The notes beneath the pieces are model-generated. The model ran no database searches. It was not told the DNA's origin and worked only from the letters and a program-made list of their open reading frames with translations. The position numbers and the translations under genes are program-made. Of a stretch of 64,000 nt of DNA, positions 9,780-21,008 are shown in pieces. Source of the stretch: Hymenobacter sp. BRD67 (GTDB taxonomy: Bacteria; Bacteroidota; Bacteroidia; Cytophagales; Hymenobacteraceae); assembly GCF_013256425.1 (NCBI RefSeq), contig NZ_CP053904.1:4092001-4156000 (forward strand), in the 5' to 3' direction. Positions within the stretch are counted from its first letter, which is position 1. The number at the start of each line of letters is the position of its first letter.

Positions 9780-10592
9780 ATGGCTGTTAAGAAAAACTTT
9801 CTCTACGATGATGTAATGCCGAAAATCTACGGCATTGGTGCAGCAGTTGTAATTGTCGGAGCACTATTTAAGATTGAGCACTGGCAGGGAGCTGACCTAA
9901 TGCTTATGTTAGGACTCGGTACTGAAGCACTCATCTTCTTCTTAAGCGCCTTCCAGCCGCACCAGGCTGAAACCGACTGGTCGTTGGTATACCCTGAGCT
10001 AAGCGAGGGCTACGACCCCTCGACCAACGAGAACGGTTTCCGCAACAAGCAGCTACAGCCCAATGGCCTGACCGGCAAACTGGACGATATGCTGAAGAAC
10101 GCAAACGTTACGCCCGAGGCGCTTACCAACCTGGGCCAGGGCCTGAACCGCCTCAGCGCTACGACTGCTCAGATGAGCCAGCTCGGCGAGGCTACCAACG
10201 CTACCGATGAGTACACCCAGAAGGTGCGCACCGCGGCCCAGTCGCTCGACGGTATCAACAAAGCTTACTCCAACACGGTAGATGCCATTACTTCGCTGGC
10301 CAACGCTACCGGCGACGCCAAAGAGTACCACCTGCAAGTGCAGAACGTAACCAAAAACCTGGGCGCGCTGAACGCAGTGTATGAGATGGAGCTTCAGGAT
10401 GCCAACACCCACCTCAAGTCGATGAACCAGTTCTACGGTACGCTGGGCAAAGCCATGGAGAACATGATGCAGGCTGGCAAAGACACTGAAAGCCTCCAGC
10501 ACCAGGTAGCCGACCTGACCGGCAACCTGTCGTCGCTCAACCGCGTGTACGGCAATATGCTGAACGCCATGCGGGCTGGTGCCGCTAGCTAA
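9780..10592 (+). CDS. gldL: Gliding motility protein GldL (T9SS motor)
   Basis: GldL is the inner-membrane stator-like half of the GldLM rotary motor that uses the proton gradient to drive secretion and gliding. The start MAVKKNFLYDDVMPKIYG and two membrane helices (about residues 14-30 and 38-57) with IEHWQGA between them are diagnostic. In PorL/GldL families an acidic residue in the second helix is important; here Glu is seen in LGTEALIFF. The C-terminal 200 residues are an amphipathic, coiled-coil-like cytoplasmic region. Confidence 0.94.
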   Translation: MAVKKNFLYDDVMPKIYGIGAAVVIVGALFKIEHWQGADLMLMLGLGTEALIFFLSAFQPHQAETDWSLVYPELSEGYDPSTNENGFRNKQLQPNGLTGKLDDMLKNANVTPEALTNLGQGLNRLSATTAQMSQLGEATNATDEYTQKVRTAAQSLDGINKAYSNTVDAITSLANATGDAKEYHLQVQNVTKNLGALNAVYEMELQDANTHLKSMNQFYGTLGKAMENMMQAGKDTESLQHQVADLTGNLSSLNRVYGNMLNAMRAGAAS

Positions 10593-10649
10593 GCGAGCTA
10601 TAGTATCCTATTCGCTTATTCTACCACAATTACGTAATATCTCTAGCAG

Positions 10650-12249
10650 ATGGCAGGCGGAAAAGAAACACCGCGGCAGAAGATGATTGGCATGATGTAT
10701 CTCGTGCTGACCGCTCTGCTGGCGCTTCAGGTTAACTCAGCAATTCTGCTGAAATTTAAGTTTATTGATGACAGCTTGCTTGATGTTAACAACAAGTCGA
10801 GCGTAGCAGCTGACAATACCGTGAAGGGTATTCAGGCGGCAGTTGAGAAGAACCGTAATCAAGCCAAGGATTTGGCCGTGCTGAAGGAAAGCGAAGAGAT
10901 TCGTAACCGGAGTAAGGCAATGGTCGACTATCTCCGCAATGTGCGTGAGAAGCTGGTAGTAGCTACGGGCAACCCGCAGGGGGCTACTGATTACAAAGAC
11001 CCGGATGCCAACAACAAGGTGATGCCGGTTATGATTGGCGGCAAGAAGAACGGGTTGGCATACCCGATGAAGGCTGAGCTGAACAAGTATGCCGACTTTA
11101 TCCGCACCTATGTGCCCGGCGTTACCCCGTTGGCACTCGATGGTAAAGAAGATACCCGTATTACGTCTTCCAAGGAAACGACCACGCACGACCAGCGCAA
11201 CAAAGACTTCGCCGAGCTAAACTTTGAAAATACTCCCCTAGTGGCTGCCCTGGCAGTTCTTAGCCAGAAGGAGACCGAAGTATTGAAGTACGAAGCTGAT
11301 GCTCTGCGGGCACAGGCTGAGAAAGTAGGTGCCAAAACGATAGTATTCGATAAGCTAGGTGCTTTCGCTTCGGCCGAGTCGAACACAGTAGCTGCCGGCA
11401 CCAAGTACAAGGCTGAGCTTTTCCTGACCGCCTCGGCCAGCAACCTGACGCCGACCATGACCTTGAACGGTAGCCCCCTCCCCTTGGACCCTACCACCAA
11501 GCATGGCAAAGTAGAGTTTACGGCCCGCCCCGGCAACTTCGACAAGGATGGCAATGCTAAAGCCTCCTGGAAGGGTACGGTTCGCATCAACCAGAATGGC
11601 CGCGATACCACGTTTGCCGTTACTGTGCCTTATACCATTACCAAGCCGGTGATGCAGATTCAGTCGGCTTCGGTGCAGGCGCTGTATTACAAGTGCGGCA
11701 ATAAGCTGAGTGTGCAGGTACCGGCCCTGGGGCGCAGTATCAGCCTAGCTTCTCGGCTTCGGGGCTTCGGTTATCACGGGTCAGAAAGGTGACGTGACGC
11801 TGGTGCCCAACGCTCGCGAGGTAACGCTGAACGTGAGTAGCGGTGGCAACGCCATCGGCTCGCAAACTTTCAAGGTTCGTCCAATTCCGAACCCCACCAT
11901 CAAGTGCTACACCGGCGGCAGTGAAGCCAACGAAAAGCAGGGAACTGCAGGCACCGCTATTCGGTCGGTAACCCTGCGGGCGATTCCCGACCCTGGCTTT
12001 GCCACCTTCCTGCCGGAAGATGCGCGCTACCGGGTATCGCGCTTCCAGGCTGTGCTGGCCCGGGGCAAGCGCCCCGTAATCGGCCCCAAGACCATCAACG
12101 GTCCGCAGGGCGATTTCAGCGACATGGTAAACGCCTATAAAGAAGGCGACCGTCTGTTTATCGAGGTTCAGGGCGTGCAGCGCATGAACTTCCAGAACCA
12201 GACGGAAGATGTGAACATGACCCGCACGTTCAACATCCCGCTGCAATAA
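10650..12249 (+). CDS. gldM: Gliding motility protein GldM (T9SS motor), two frameshifts
   Basis: GldM pairs with GldL through one N-terminal helix (about residues 10-30, after the PRQKMIGMMY start) and extends through the periplasm as four domains to the GldKN ring. The first frame stops at 11792 and a different frame ends with FNIPLQ at 12249. Restoring one G at 11729-11732 and one at 11761-11764 gives a continuous VPALGAQYQPSFSASGASV segment joined to VTLVPNAREV, a normal GldM sequence. The restored protein is about 533 residues. I regard both breaks as sequence errors. Confidence 0.92.
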
Positions 12250-12296
12250 GCTGCAATAAGATAATCAGGTAATTCGTTAGCTTTAAAAATTCTATT

Positions 12297-13309
12297 ATGA
12301 CCCGCTATTTCAAAGTATTGCCTTTCACCGCTGCGGCCCTGCTGGTCGCGCTGGTGGGCCGGGCGCAGGAGCAGGCCACCTCGACCGCTACGACGGGGCC
12401 ATCCGGCAGATTCCGGTTTCCGACCAGATGTTCCGCAAAACCATCTGGCGGGCTATCGACCTGCGCGAGAAGCAAAACCGCCCGATGTTTTCGGATGGCA
12501 AGGAAATCAGCAAGGTCATCATGGAGGCCGTAAAGCGCGGCGAGCTGCAAGCCTATAAGAATGACTCGGTAACGTCGACGTTCTCGCCCGCCGAGGTAAA
12601 AGGCAACATGTCGTATGCGCTGGAAGCTCCCATCAGCCCCGATGCGGATGGCGGCGACTGGGGTACCCCGGCAGCCAAGGGCAAAGGTGCTAAGAAAGCA
12701 GCTGCCCCGGCCAATGATGGCTGGGGAGCCCCGGTAGCCTCTTCTACGCCGGCTTCTACCACTAAAAAGGTAAAGGTGCTGGATAGCAAAGGCAAGCCAG
12801 TGAAGAAGAACGGCAAGTACGTGTACAAAACCGTAAAAACTTCGACCGTAGCGGCTGCTCCGCCGCCCCCGCCGCCCGCTACCACCGCTGAGTATCGCTA
12901 CAAGGACCTCTACCAGATGGAGCTGACCGAGGAGATGATATTCGATAAAAAGCGCTCGCGGATGTACCACCAGATTAAGACGGTGTCGCTGAAGCTGCCT
13001 TCTACGCTGCCCGGCAACGCGGCTGGCTTGGAGAAAAACATCGCTACGTTTAAGTATTCCGACCTCGTTAAGGTATTTCGTAACAATCCGCAGAGCGCCA
13101 TCTGGTTCAACTCGCAAAACGATGCGCAGCACAAGAACCTGGCCGATGCGTTTGAGCTGTGGCTGTTCAACTCGTACATCGTAAAAGTATCGAATCCTTC
13201 GGGCGACGACCTGGCTACGCAGTACGGCAGCGAGCGTGAAGGCTTGCTGGCATCTCAGCAGACGGCTGCCGACCTCGTAGAGTACGAGTACAGCCTGTGG
13301 AGCTTCTAA
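12297..13309 (+). CDS. gldN: Gliding motility protein GldN (T9SS ring), one frameshift
   Basis: GldN/PorN joins GldK in the periplasmic ring. The ATG at 12297 begins a signal peptide ending in GRAQEQ; that frame is lost at the GGGG run 12395-12398. Adding one G leads into AIRQIPVSDQMFRKTIWRAI, the GldN core, which continues to the stop at 13309. A Gly/Ala/Pro/Lys-rich insert lies around residues 110-185, and the C-terminal domain ends in LVEYEYSLWSF. It is the last gene of gldKLMN, followed by a strong terminator. Confidence 0.92.
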
Positions 13310-13346
13310 AATCTTAGCCTGCGCTGATTATTCCCAAGAATGCTAC

Positions 13347-13381
13347 AAAAAAGGCTCGTGCTATCAGCACGGGCCTTTTTT
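13347..13381. terminator. Bidirectional terminator between gldN and uvrC
   Basis: The arm AAAAAAGGCTCGTGC pairs with GCACGGGCCTTTTTT around a TATCA loop. A and T runs at both ends would serve the two convergent genes. Confidence 0.85.
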
Positions 13382-13393
13382 GTGTTCGGGTTT

Positions 13394-15217
13394 TTATTGT
13401 TCAGTAAGCGGGGTAAGCTTTTCCGATTGCTCAAAGTAGTTGAGCAACACCTTTGCCTTGGCTTTACCGACTTCGGCTACCAGTTCGGCTTCGGTCAACT
13501 CTTTGATTTTCTTAACTGATTTGAATTTGCTGAGCAGCTTATCGGCCGTAACGGGGCCGAGGCCTTTGACGTCGGTCAGCTCCGTTTTGAGCGTGGCCGC
13601 GTCGCGGGTGGCGCGGTGGAAGGTGATGCCGAAGCGGTGCACTTCGTCGCGCATGCGCTGGAATAGGCGCAGACTCTCGCTCTTTTTATCGATATAGAGC
13701 GGTAACGGGTCGTTGGGAACGTAAATTTCTTCGAGGCGCTTGGCGATGCCGATAACCGGGATTTGCCCCCACAGATTGAGGTCTTTCAAGGCCTTCACAG
13801 CCATGCTCAGCTGGCCCTTGCCGCCGTCTACTATCACGAGCTGAGGCAGGCTGGCCCCTTCATCAACCAGGCGGCGGTAGCGGCGCGTAATGACTTCGTA
13901 CATGGTATCGAAGTCGTTGGGACCCACAACCGTTTTAACGTGGTAGTGGCGGTAGTCTTTCTTGCTGGGCCGGGCATTGCGGAAGCATACCATGGCCGAC
14001 ACCGGGTTGTCGCCCTGAAAGTTAGAGTTGTCGAAGCACTCGATGTGTTTGGGCAGCTCCGTCAGGCGCAGGTCTTTTTTGATTTGCTCCATAATGCGCA
14101 CCTCGTTCACATCCTTACTCTTCTCGTTCATGCTTTCCTTCTCCTTGCGGAGATATAGCACATTCTTAATGCTTAGCTCCAGCAGCTTGCGCTTGTCACC
14201 TATCTGGGGCTGTGCTACGGCTACGCCGGGCAGCGGCAGCTCGCCAACGGGCACATTGGTAAGAATTTCCTTGGCCTCACTCTCGTATTCCTGGCGCAGC
14301 TGCATGATGAGCGGGGCCAGGATTTCGGCATCTGTCTCGTCGAGCTTCTTGGTCAGTTCCAGGTTTTGGGTCAGAATGATACTGCCATTCATCACCTTGA
14401 AATAGTTGACGAATGCCGCCTTCTCATTGGAGGCGATGCTAAAGACGTCGATATTGGTGAGGGAAGCGTTGACAATGGTGCTTTTGGCCTGAAACTCGTC
14501 AAGCTTGTCGAGCTTCTGCTTAAACTGATGCGCCAGCTCATACTGCATTTCCTGGGCCGCGGCGGCCATCTTCTCGCGGAAGTACTGCTTGGGCAGGCGA
14601 AGGTCTCCGTTGAGAATCTGGCGTATCTGATTTATATATAAATTATAAGCTATTTCGTCTTCCTTCGCCTCACAGGGCCCTTTGCAGTTGCCGATATGGT
14701 ATTCGAGGCACACCTTAAACTTACCGGCCGCCACGTTTTCGGGGCTTAGGTTGTAGGTACAGGTGCGCAGCGGGTACAGCGCCCGGATAAGCTCGAGCAG
14801 CACGTTGAGGCCGCCTTGGTTGGCGTAGGGACCGAAGTACTGGCCGTCGCCGGGCTGCTTATTGCGCGTAGGAAGGAGGCGCGGGAAGCGCTCGTTGGTT
14901 AGCAGCAGGTAAGGGTACGTTTTGCCATCCTTGAGCAGGATATTGTACTTGGGCTGGTGCTGCTTGATGAGGTTGTTCTCCAGCAAAAACGCATCCGACT
15001 CGGAGTTAACTATCGTAAATTCAATGCGCTTGATATTCTTGACGAGCTGCTGGGTTTTCTTGTTATGGTCCTGCTTGGTGAAGTAGCTGCTCACGCGCTT
15101 GCGCAGGTCTACGGCCTTGCCCACGTAAATAATCCCCTCGTCGTCGTAGTAGCGGTACACGCCGGGCTGGTGCGGCAGGTGATTGATTTGTTCTTGCAGT
15201 TCGGGTTTGGCTGCCAT
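13394..15217 (-). CDS. uvrC: Excinuclease ABC subunit C
   Basis: UvrC makes both incisions in nucleotide excision repair. The N-terminal GIY-YIG nuclease begins near QPGVYRYYDDEGIIYVGKA (residues about 17-36), the UvrB-binding region lies around 200-240, the RNase H-like nuclease contains ECFDNSNFQG and IVDGGKGQL, and the C-terminal helix-hairpin-helix region contains VKGLGPVTADKLL. It has 607 residues, full length and intact. No uvrA or uvrB is nearby. Confidence 0.96.
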   Translation of the reverse strand: MAAKPELQEQINHLPHQPGVYRYYDDEGIIYVGKAVDLRKRVSSYFTKQDHNKKTQQLVKNIKRIEFTIVNSESDAFLLENNLIKQHQPKYNILLKDGKTYPYLLLTNERFPRLLPTRNKQPGDGQYFGPYANQGGLNVLLELIRALYPLRTCTYNLSPENVAAGKFKVCLEYHIGNCKGPCEAKEDEIAYNLYINQIRQILNGDLRLPKQYFREKMAAAAQEMQYELAHQFKQKLDKLDEFQAKSTIVNASLTNIDVFSIASNEKAAFVNYFKVMNGSIILTQNLELTKKLDETDAEILAPLIMQLRQEYESEAKEILTNVPVGELPLPGVAVAQPQIGDKRKLLELSIKNVLYLRKEKESMNEKSKDVNEVRIMEQIKKDLRLTELPKHIECFDNSNFQGDNPVSAMVCFRNARPSKKDYRHYHVKTVVGPNDFDTMYEVITRRYRRLVDEGASLPQLVIVDGGKGQLSMAVKALKDLNLWGQIPVIGIAKRLEEIYVPNDPLPLYIDKKSESLRLFQRMRDEVHRFGITFHRATRDAATLKTELTDVKGLGPVTADKLLSKFKSVKKIKELTEAELVAEVGKAKAKVLLNYFEQSEKLTPLTEQ

Positions 15218-15295
15218 AGTCGGGCGGGTTGGGCGGGAGGTTGCCGCAGGGGTACGCAGTGAAAACGCGGAGGTACGTGAAGGAGTTATCCTAAC

Positions 15296-15328
15296 AGAAA
15301 TGGCCGACGAAAAGCGCCGGCCATTTCT
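15296..15328 (-). terminator. Terminator of the penicillin-binding protein gene
   Basis: AGAAATGGCCG and CGGCCATTTCT form an 11-base stem with an 11-base loop just past the minus-strand stop codon at 15351, between this gene and uvrC. Confidence 0.55.
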
Positions 15329-15350
15329 ATAATCTGGTAGCTAGCCCCGG

Positions 15351-17708
15351 CTAAATGTCCTTCTTGTCGAGTGGGTCAAGGACGGGAGGGGCCAGTTTCT
15401 GGTCGCTCGGGATGGTATCGCGCTGGCCACCGTAGTATTTGGAGCAGTCCAGCTCAATAGTGAGCGGGGCGGCGGGCTGCGGGAAGGGCCCCCGGTCTAC
15501 ATCGAGCGACTTATCGGCGTACACTTTCTTCATAAAAATGCCGTAGAGCGGCAGCGCCAGGCGGGCGCCCTGGCCGTAGGCCCCGGTGCGGAAGTGAATG
15601 CTGCGGTCTTCGCCGCCCACCCACATGCCGCACACCAGATTGGGCGTGATGCCCATAAACCAGGCATCAGAATAGTTGGAGGTGGTGCCCGTTTTGGCCC
15701 CCATCTGGTACGGAAAGTTGAAGCCCGTGTGCAGGATGGTGCTGGTGCCGCCGGGCTCGGTCGTGCTGGCTTGCAGCATATTGGTCATCACGTAGGCCGT
15801 TTCCTCGCTCAGGGCTTCCTTGGTAGGAGCCACGAAGCGGCGCAGCTCGTTGCCGTTCTTGTCCTCTATACGCGTCACCATGATGGGGCCGGTCCAGACG
15901 CCTTTGTTGACAAACGTACCGTAAGCCCCGCACAGCTCGTAGATGCTGCAATCGGAAGCCCCGAAGCCCACGGCCGGCACCGCGTCGATGGGCGACGTAA
16001 TACCCAGGCGCTTGGCGTAGGCCACCACCGTTTCGGGGCCGAGCTTGTACACCAGCCAGGCGGTGATGGAGTTCATGGAGCGCGCCAGCGCCTGACGCAA
16101 CGTAAAGGTGCGGCCCGAGTAGCCGCCCTCAAAGTTTTTGGGCGTGTAGGGCGGGCGGCCGGCCGCGCCGGGGAAAGTAGTAGCTACGTCGGGCCGGGGG
16201 AAGCACGGCGAGTAGCCCTGGTCGATGGCCGCCGTGTACACGATGGGCTTGAAGGTGGAGCCGGGCTGGCGCTTGCCCTGTCGCACGTGGTCAAACTTAA
16301 AGAACTTGTAGTTGGGGCCACCCACCCAGGCCTTGACGTAGCCATTAAGCGGGTTTACGGCCATAAAGCCTGCTTGCAGGTAGCGCTTGTAGTAGGCCAG
16401 CGAATCCATCGGCGACAGCAGCATATCCTTCTCGCCCTGCCAGCTGAATACCGTCATGTGGTACTTGTGGTTGAGGTAGTAGTTGACCGAGTCCTTGTTG
16501 CCGTCGTAGCGCTCCATGAGCGATTTGTAGCGCTGGGTGCGGCGCATGGCCGTTTCGAGAAAATGCGGAATTACCTGGCCGTTCTCGTCGCGCCAGGGCA
16601 GCTGGCCCTGCCAGTGCGCCGAAAACCACTTTTGCTGCAGCGCCAGGTGCTCGGCCACGGCCTTCTCGGCGTAGGTCTGCATGCGTGAGTCAAGGGTGGT
16701 ATAGATTTTCAGGCCATCGGCGTACAGGTCGTGGTCGGTTTCCTTGGCCCAGGCCTGCAGGTACTTGGCTACTTCGGTGCGGAAGTAAGGAGCCAGGCCC
16801 TGCACTGCGCTTTCGACACTGTAGTGCAGCTTGATGGCCTTGGCCGTATCCTGCATCATCTCGGCGGCCGTGAGGTAGTTGGCCTTTACCATCTGCTGAA
16901 GCACCCAGTTGCGGCGGCGCTTGGAGCGCACCGGGTGCAGCGCCGGGCTAAAGCGCGAGGGCGCATTAACGATGCCCACCAGCGTAGCCGCTTCCGGCGT
17001 GGTAAGCTCCTTGGGTCGCTTGTTGAAAAACGTTTTGGCGGCGGTGTTGATGCCGAAGGCATTGGAGCCGTAATCAACGGTGTTGAGGTACATCCGGATT
17101 ATTTCGCGCTTCGTGTAGTTGCGCTCCAGGCGGATGGCCAGCAGCCATTCCTTGGTTTTGGTGATGAGCAGCCCCAGCTTGCCGGGCCCATTAAGGGTGC
17201 CATTGTTGAGGTTGCTTTCCTCACCAGGGCGCGTTTTAAACAGCACCTTGGCTACCTGCTGGCTAAGGGTAGAGCCTCCCCCGCTGCGGCCCAGCCCCGC
17301 CACGGCTCGCATAATGCTCTTAAAATCGATACCCGAATGCTGCTCGAAGCGCACGTCCTCGGTGGCGATGAGCGCGTCGATAACATTCTGGGGTAGGTCT
17401 TTATACTCAACGGGCGTACGATTTTCGCGGAAGTACTTGCCCAGCAGCACGCCATCGGCCGAGTATATCTCCGATGCCAGCTCGCTTTTGGGGTTTTCGA
17501 GCGTGCGCAGGTTGGGCATGCGCCCAAACAGGTTCATGAAGTTGATGCTGACTGCCCCTACATAGAGCAGCGCGCCCAACACACCTCCGGCAAACAGCAC
17601 CCACATCGTGCGTATAAACGCCTGAAAGCGCCCCTTACGGGCCGGCGGCGGTGAACCCCGGCGAACTGGAGGGGTAGGACGAGCCGGGGAAGGGTAAGAT
17701 GTAGGCAT
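15351..17708 (-). CDS. Class A penicillin-binding protein (PBP1A-type)
   Basis: A bifunctional peptidoglycan polymerase and cross-linking enzyme anchored by one N-terminal helix. The order is a Pro/Arg-rich cytoplasmic tail, a membrane helix near residues 35-55, a GT51 glycosyltransferase with ATEDVRFEQHSGID and GGSTLSQQVAK, then the transpeptidase with STFK (after RQPG), SMN and KTGTTSNY. I start at ATG 17708 (MPTSYPSPARP); the frame runs 51 bases further upstream. Length is about 785 residues. All catalytic motifs are present. Confidence 0.93.
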   Translation of the reverse strand: MPTSYPSPARPTPPVRRGSPPPARKGRFQAFIRTMWVLFAGGVLGALLYVGAVSINFMNLFGRMPNLRTLENPKSELASEIYSADGVLLGKYFRENRTPVEYKDLPQNVIDALIATEDVRFEQHSGIDFKSIMRAVAGLGRSGGGSTLSQQVAKVLFKTRPGEESNLNNGTLNGPGKLGLLITKTKEWLLAIRLERNYTKREIIRMYLNTVDYGSNAFGINTAAKTFFNKRPKELTTPEAATLVGIVNAPSRFSPALHPVRSKRRRNWVLQQMVKANYLTAAEMMQDTAKAIKLHYSVESAVQGLAPYFRTEVAKYLQAWAKETDHDLYADGLKIYTTLDSRMQTYAEKAVAEHLALQQKWFSAHWQGQLPWRDENGQVIPHFLETAMRRTQRYKSLMERYDGNKDSVNYYLNHKYHMTVFSWQGEKDMLLSPMDSLAYYKRYLQAGFMAVNPLNGYVKAWVGGPNYKFFKFDHVRQGKRQPGSTFKPIVYTAAIDQGYSPCFPRPDVATTFPGAAGRPPYTPKNFEGGYSGRTFTLRQALARSMNSITAWLVYKLGPETVVAYAKRLGITSPIDAVPAVGFGASDCSIYELCGAYGTFVNKGVWTGPIMVTRIEDKNGNELRRFVAPTKEALSEETAYVMTNMLQASTTEPGGTSTILHTGFNFPYQMGAKTGTTSNYSDAWFMGITPNLVCGMWVGGEDRSIHFRTGAYGQGARLALPLYGIFMKKVYADKSLDVDRGPFPQPAAPLTIELDCSKYYGGQRDTIPSDQKLAPPVLDPLDKKDI

Positions 17709-17800
17709 TTTGTTGAGTTGGGCAGGCGGAATAATGAAGGTAAAGCAACCCGGAAGCACGTAGCATGTCCTGGTTCTTCCTGCTTGATTCCTTATTCGTC

Positions 17801-20800
17801 CTATTGGTAAACTTTCTGGTAAAACTGCTGGTAGCCGGCCAGGTCGCCACCGGCCTCCTGCAGCAGCGTCAGGTTAGTCAGGCTAATGACAATGGCCTGG
17901 TAGCCCTGCCCCGCAGGCGCGACAGCGGTGATTGCGGCCCCCGCAGCTTGGTGGCGTAGCTCTGGGCCACTTTGGAGCCCGGCAAAGACCGGACCACTAC
18001 CATCTCCTGGTCGGTACCCAGGGGTTGGGCCGGCAGCACCGTGAGGTTGTTGGCCCGGAAAAACTTGCCATTGTACGCGGTAAGCTGCGCGGCCAGGTCG
18101 GCGGTGGGTGCACTGCCCTTGGGGTACACCAGCACTATCGCATGAGCCGCGCTGAGCTGAGTGGCATACGCCACGGCGGGCGCTGCCACCGGTGCCGCTG
18201 GTGCTGGTGTAGGTGCTACTGGTGGTGCGGTAGCTGGCTGCCCCGGCGCTGCGGCCGGTTGAGTAGGGGCTGGCGCGGGTTTCAGCCCCGGCGCTTCTTT
18301 AGCGTTGGGTGTACTGGTTAATGCGGCTTTAACAGGTAAGTCTTTATCGGGATTAGCAGCCGGAGTGGCCAACTGCAGAGCGGAGGCTTTTAAAGGCGTT
18401 GGCGGAGTAACCGGAACAGCCTCGGCCGGTGCTGGCGCAGCGGGCGACTCATCCTCGCCGTACAGAATACGCATCCGGTTTTCAACCTCCCCCGGCCTGA
18501 ACTGGGAGATAACCGGCTTCTCGGTCGAGGCCAGCGCTCCGGTCAGCTGCCCGGCCTCTGCTTTCTGAAACGCGCCCGCCAGGGCCTGGGCCTGGGGCAC
18601 CAGCTTGCTATCGGGATAATCCTTGGCGAATTGGGCCACCGAAGCCCGCACCGCCGCCGGCGGCTGCGTCCGGATAGCCAGCAGCAGCTTCAGGTAAGCC
18701 ACGTGGTCGGTCAGGTCACTCTTCGGATACTGCTGCTCGAGCCGGGCAACGGCGGCTTTCGCCCTGGTAAAATACTGGTCCTTATAGAGCGAGAAGGCCG
18801 AGTCCAGGCGCGTCGCCACGGCATTGTGCAGGGCGCGCTCGTGCTCGCGGTACAGCGGGTCAGCGATAAGCTTCGCGTATGTTGAATTGGGAAACTCGCG
18901 CTGCAGGGCAGCGGCGTACTGCGCAGCCTTAACCGGGTCGGGCAGGTCTTTGTAATAGAGATAGAGCAGGTAGTCGGCATCGGGCGCGTGCTCGCCGCGC
19001 GGGTAGCGGGCTACTTCACCGGCGTAGGTTTCGTAGCCGCGCTGCTTTTCCTTCAGTAGCTCCTTATAGATACCACCCAGCTCATACATAGCCCCTTCTA
19101 TCTGCTTGTCGGAAGCCTGTAGCATGGCCGGGGTGCTCGGAATACTTTGCCGATACTTAGCTACAAGCGCGCTCTGCTCGGCCTGCGGGTCAACAACAGG
19201 CTTGGCAGCCGGGGCGCTGCCCGTCGCGCCGCCGTTTACGCGCGTCTGGTCATTGCCGGTGAGGCTCACCGGAGTGCCGCCATTCTGTGGAGTATTGGGC
19301 GAGTTACTCGGCGTGTTGGTGGTACGCCAGTTGTCTTGCAGCTTGCGGTCGCCCCAGCTGCGAATAAAGTCGCCCCGGGCCGTTCCCAGGGTGCTGGGGT
19401 TATCGAAATACCACTGGGCGCCCGTAGCCGCCGTAGCGGTGGGGTCAAACGCGTTGGGGTTGCTGATGTCGCGCTGGCTGCCGCTCAGGGCGCTGGGCGA
19501 GGAGGTAATGCGGCTGGCATCGGCCTGTTGCTTCTGAGCCAGGGCTTTCTGGGCCGCCAGCGCCTTCGCCTCGGCTTTGCGGCGGGCTTCCAGCTCGGCG
19601 GCAGCGTAGGTATTCAGGCGCTGGTCGAGGTCGGCGGCAGGCAGCTTAGCCAGCGCCTGCAGGCTGTCCTGCGTTTCAATAATGGTGTACTGCTTGGCAA
19701 ATTCTTTTAAAATACCTGCCCGTTCTTCCGTGGCTGCATATAACGGGTTAGTTTTAGGCATTACCTGCACCGTGCTGTCGTAGTAGGCAGCAGCCAAGCG
19801 ATACTTCTGCAGGTTTTCGTAATAGATACGCCCGGCCAGCAGATAAGTATAGCCTTTTTGCGATTTACTGGGCGAAGGCACCTTGGCCGCCGTGCGCAGC
19901 AAGGCCAGCGCATCGCCGTACTTCTGCTGCCGATAAGCCAGCCGGGCCATCTCGTAATAAATCTTGTCGCGGTATTCCTTGTTCTTGGGGTCTTTCAGCA
20001 GCTGCGCAAAGTATTTATCGAGCCGCTCCTTGCTTTGCTTGTCGAGGTCAGAAACCTGGCCCAGCAGCAGCTTGGCCTGAAAATCGAGCTCGTAGGGCGG
20101 GTTATGCTTCAGAATGTTGTTGAGCTGTGCCGTGGCTTCCTTATTCTGACCCTGTGCCTGGTAGAGCTGCGCCAGTATAAAGCGCGTGCGTGAGCGCTCA
20201 TTCTTGGCCGGAATGAAAGGCACGGTCCGCTCCAGCTGTGCGATGGCCTGCCGGGGCTCATCGCTTTGCAAATAATAATCGGCACGGGCCAAAAACAGCT
20301 CGCGCGCATCCTTAGGCAGGCCTACTTCCTTGTCGAGCAGGTCCGATACCGCTTTGGCATTGTCGAGCTGTTTGGTTATCAAGAAGGTGCGCATCAACCC
20401 AATCAGGGCCTCGTGCTTGGCAAACGGGTCGTGGCTGGTGCTGTTGACGTACTTAAACGTCAGGGCAGCATCGTCAAACTCCATTTTATAAAACCGCGCC
20501 CAGCCCACGAGCAGGTAAGCATCATCGGTCCAGTCGGAGCCGGCGCGGTGCTGAATAGGCAGTGAGGCCTTTTTAATAATATCGTTGAGGTCGGGCCGGG
20601 TGGCCCGCACCGTCGTGCTGTCGAGGGTAGGGTAGAGGGGCAGTACCCGGTTGTAGTCGTCGCCGCGGCCTTTATACAGGGTAGCCTCGGTGGCCCACAG
20701 CTTTTCGCGCGCCAGAAAGAAGCCGTTATCACGAGCCGCCACGTTATTGAGCGCATGGCTCACGAGCGACTTATCCGAGGCGCAGGCTGCCACGCCCAAG

Positions 20801-20898
20801 CCCAGCAAGGCCAGCAGCCAAAACCGATAGTATTTCAAGGAAATAGCGATTTTCAACGTTAAAAGCTGGTCGGGTAGGTAAGTCGCAACGCCCGGCAC
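17801..20898 (-). CDS. porW: T9SS lipoprotein PorW/SprE, C-terminal frameshift
   Basis: PorW/SprE is a TPR-rich outer-membrane lipoprotein needed for type IX secretion. The family start is clear: lipobox LGVAAC, then SLVSHALNNVAARDNGFF. TPR-like helices fill the next 450 residues, followed by a Pro/Ala/Thr-rich linker, more TPR-like helices and a C-terminal domain. The main frame stops at 17878. Adding one C to the CCCCC run at 17938-17942 (plus strand) restores a tail containing GQGYQAIVISLTNLTLLQ and ending FYQKVYQ at 17801. The start is uncertain (GTG 20898, or a TTG nearer the signal peptide). Confidence 0.85.
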
Positions 20899-21008
20899 CG
20901 GCCAAAATGTTCGGCGCCGTAGGTGCTAACGGCCGGCAACCCGTAAAATTACGCCTAACCCACCCGAAACATTCATCTAACCCTTAGCATTCCGATGCCT
21001 GCCCGCCT

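Noticed and set aside
10650..13309. Programmed ribosomal frameshifting in gldM and gldN
   Set aside because: No slippery heptamer or downstream pseudoknot is evident, and unrelated genes throughout the window show the same missing-base pattern.
15594..16688. Long plus-strand open frame (364 codons) opposite the penicillin-binding protein
   Set aside because: Antisense shadow; all penicillin-binding motifs are on the minus strand.
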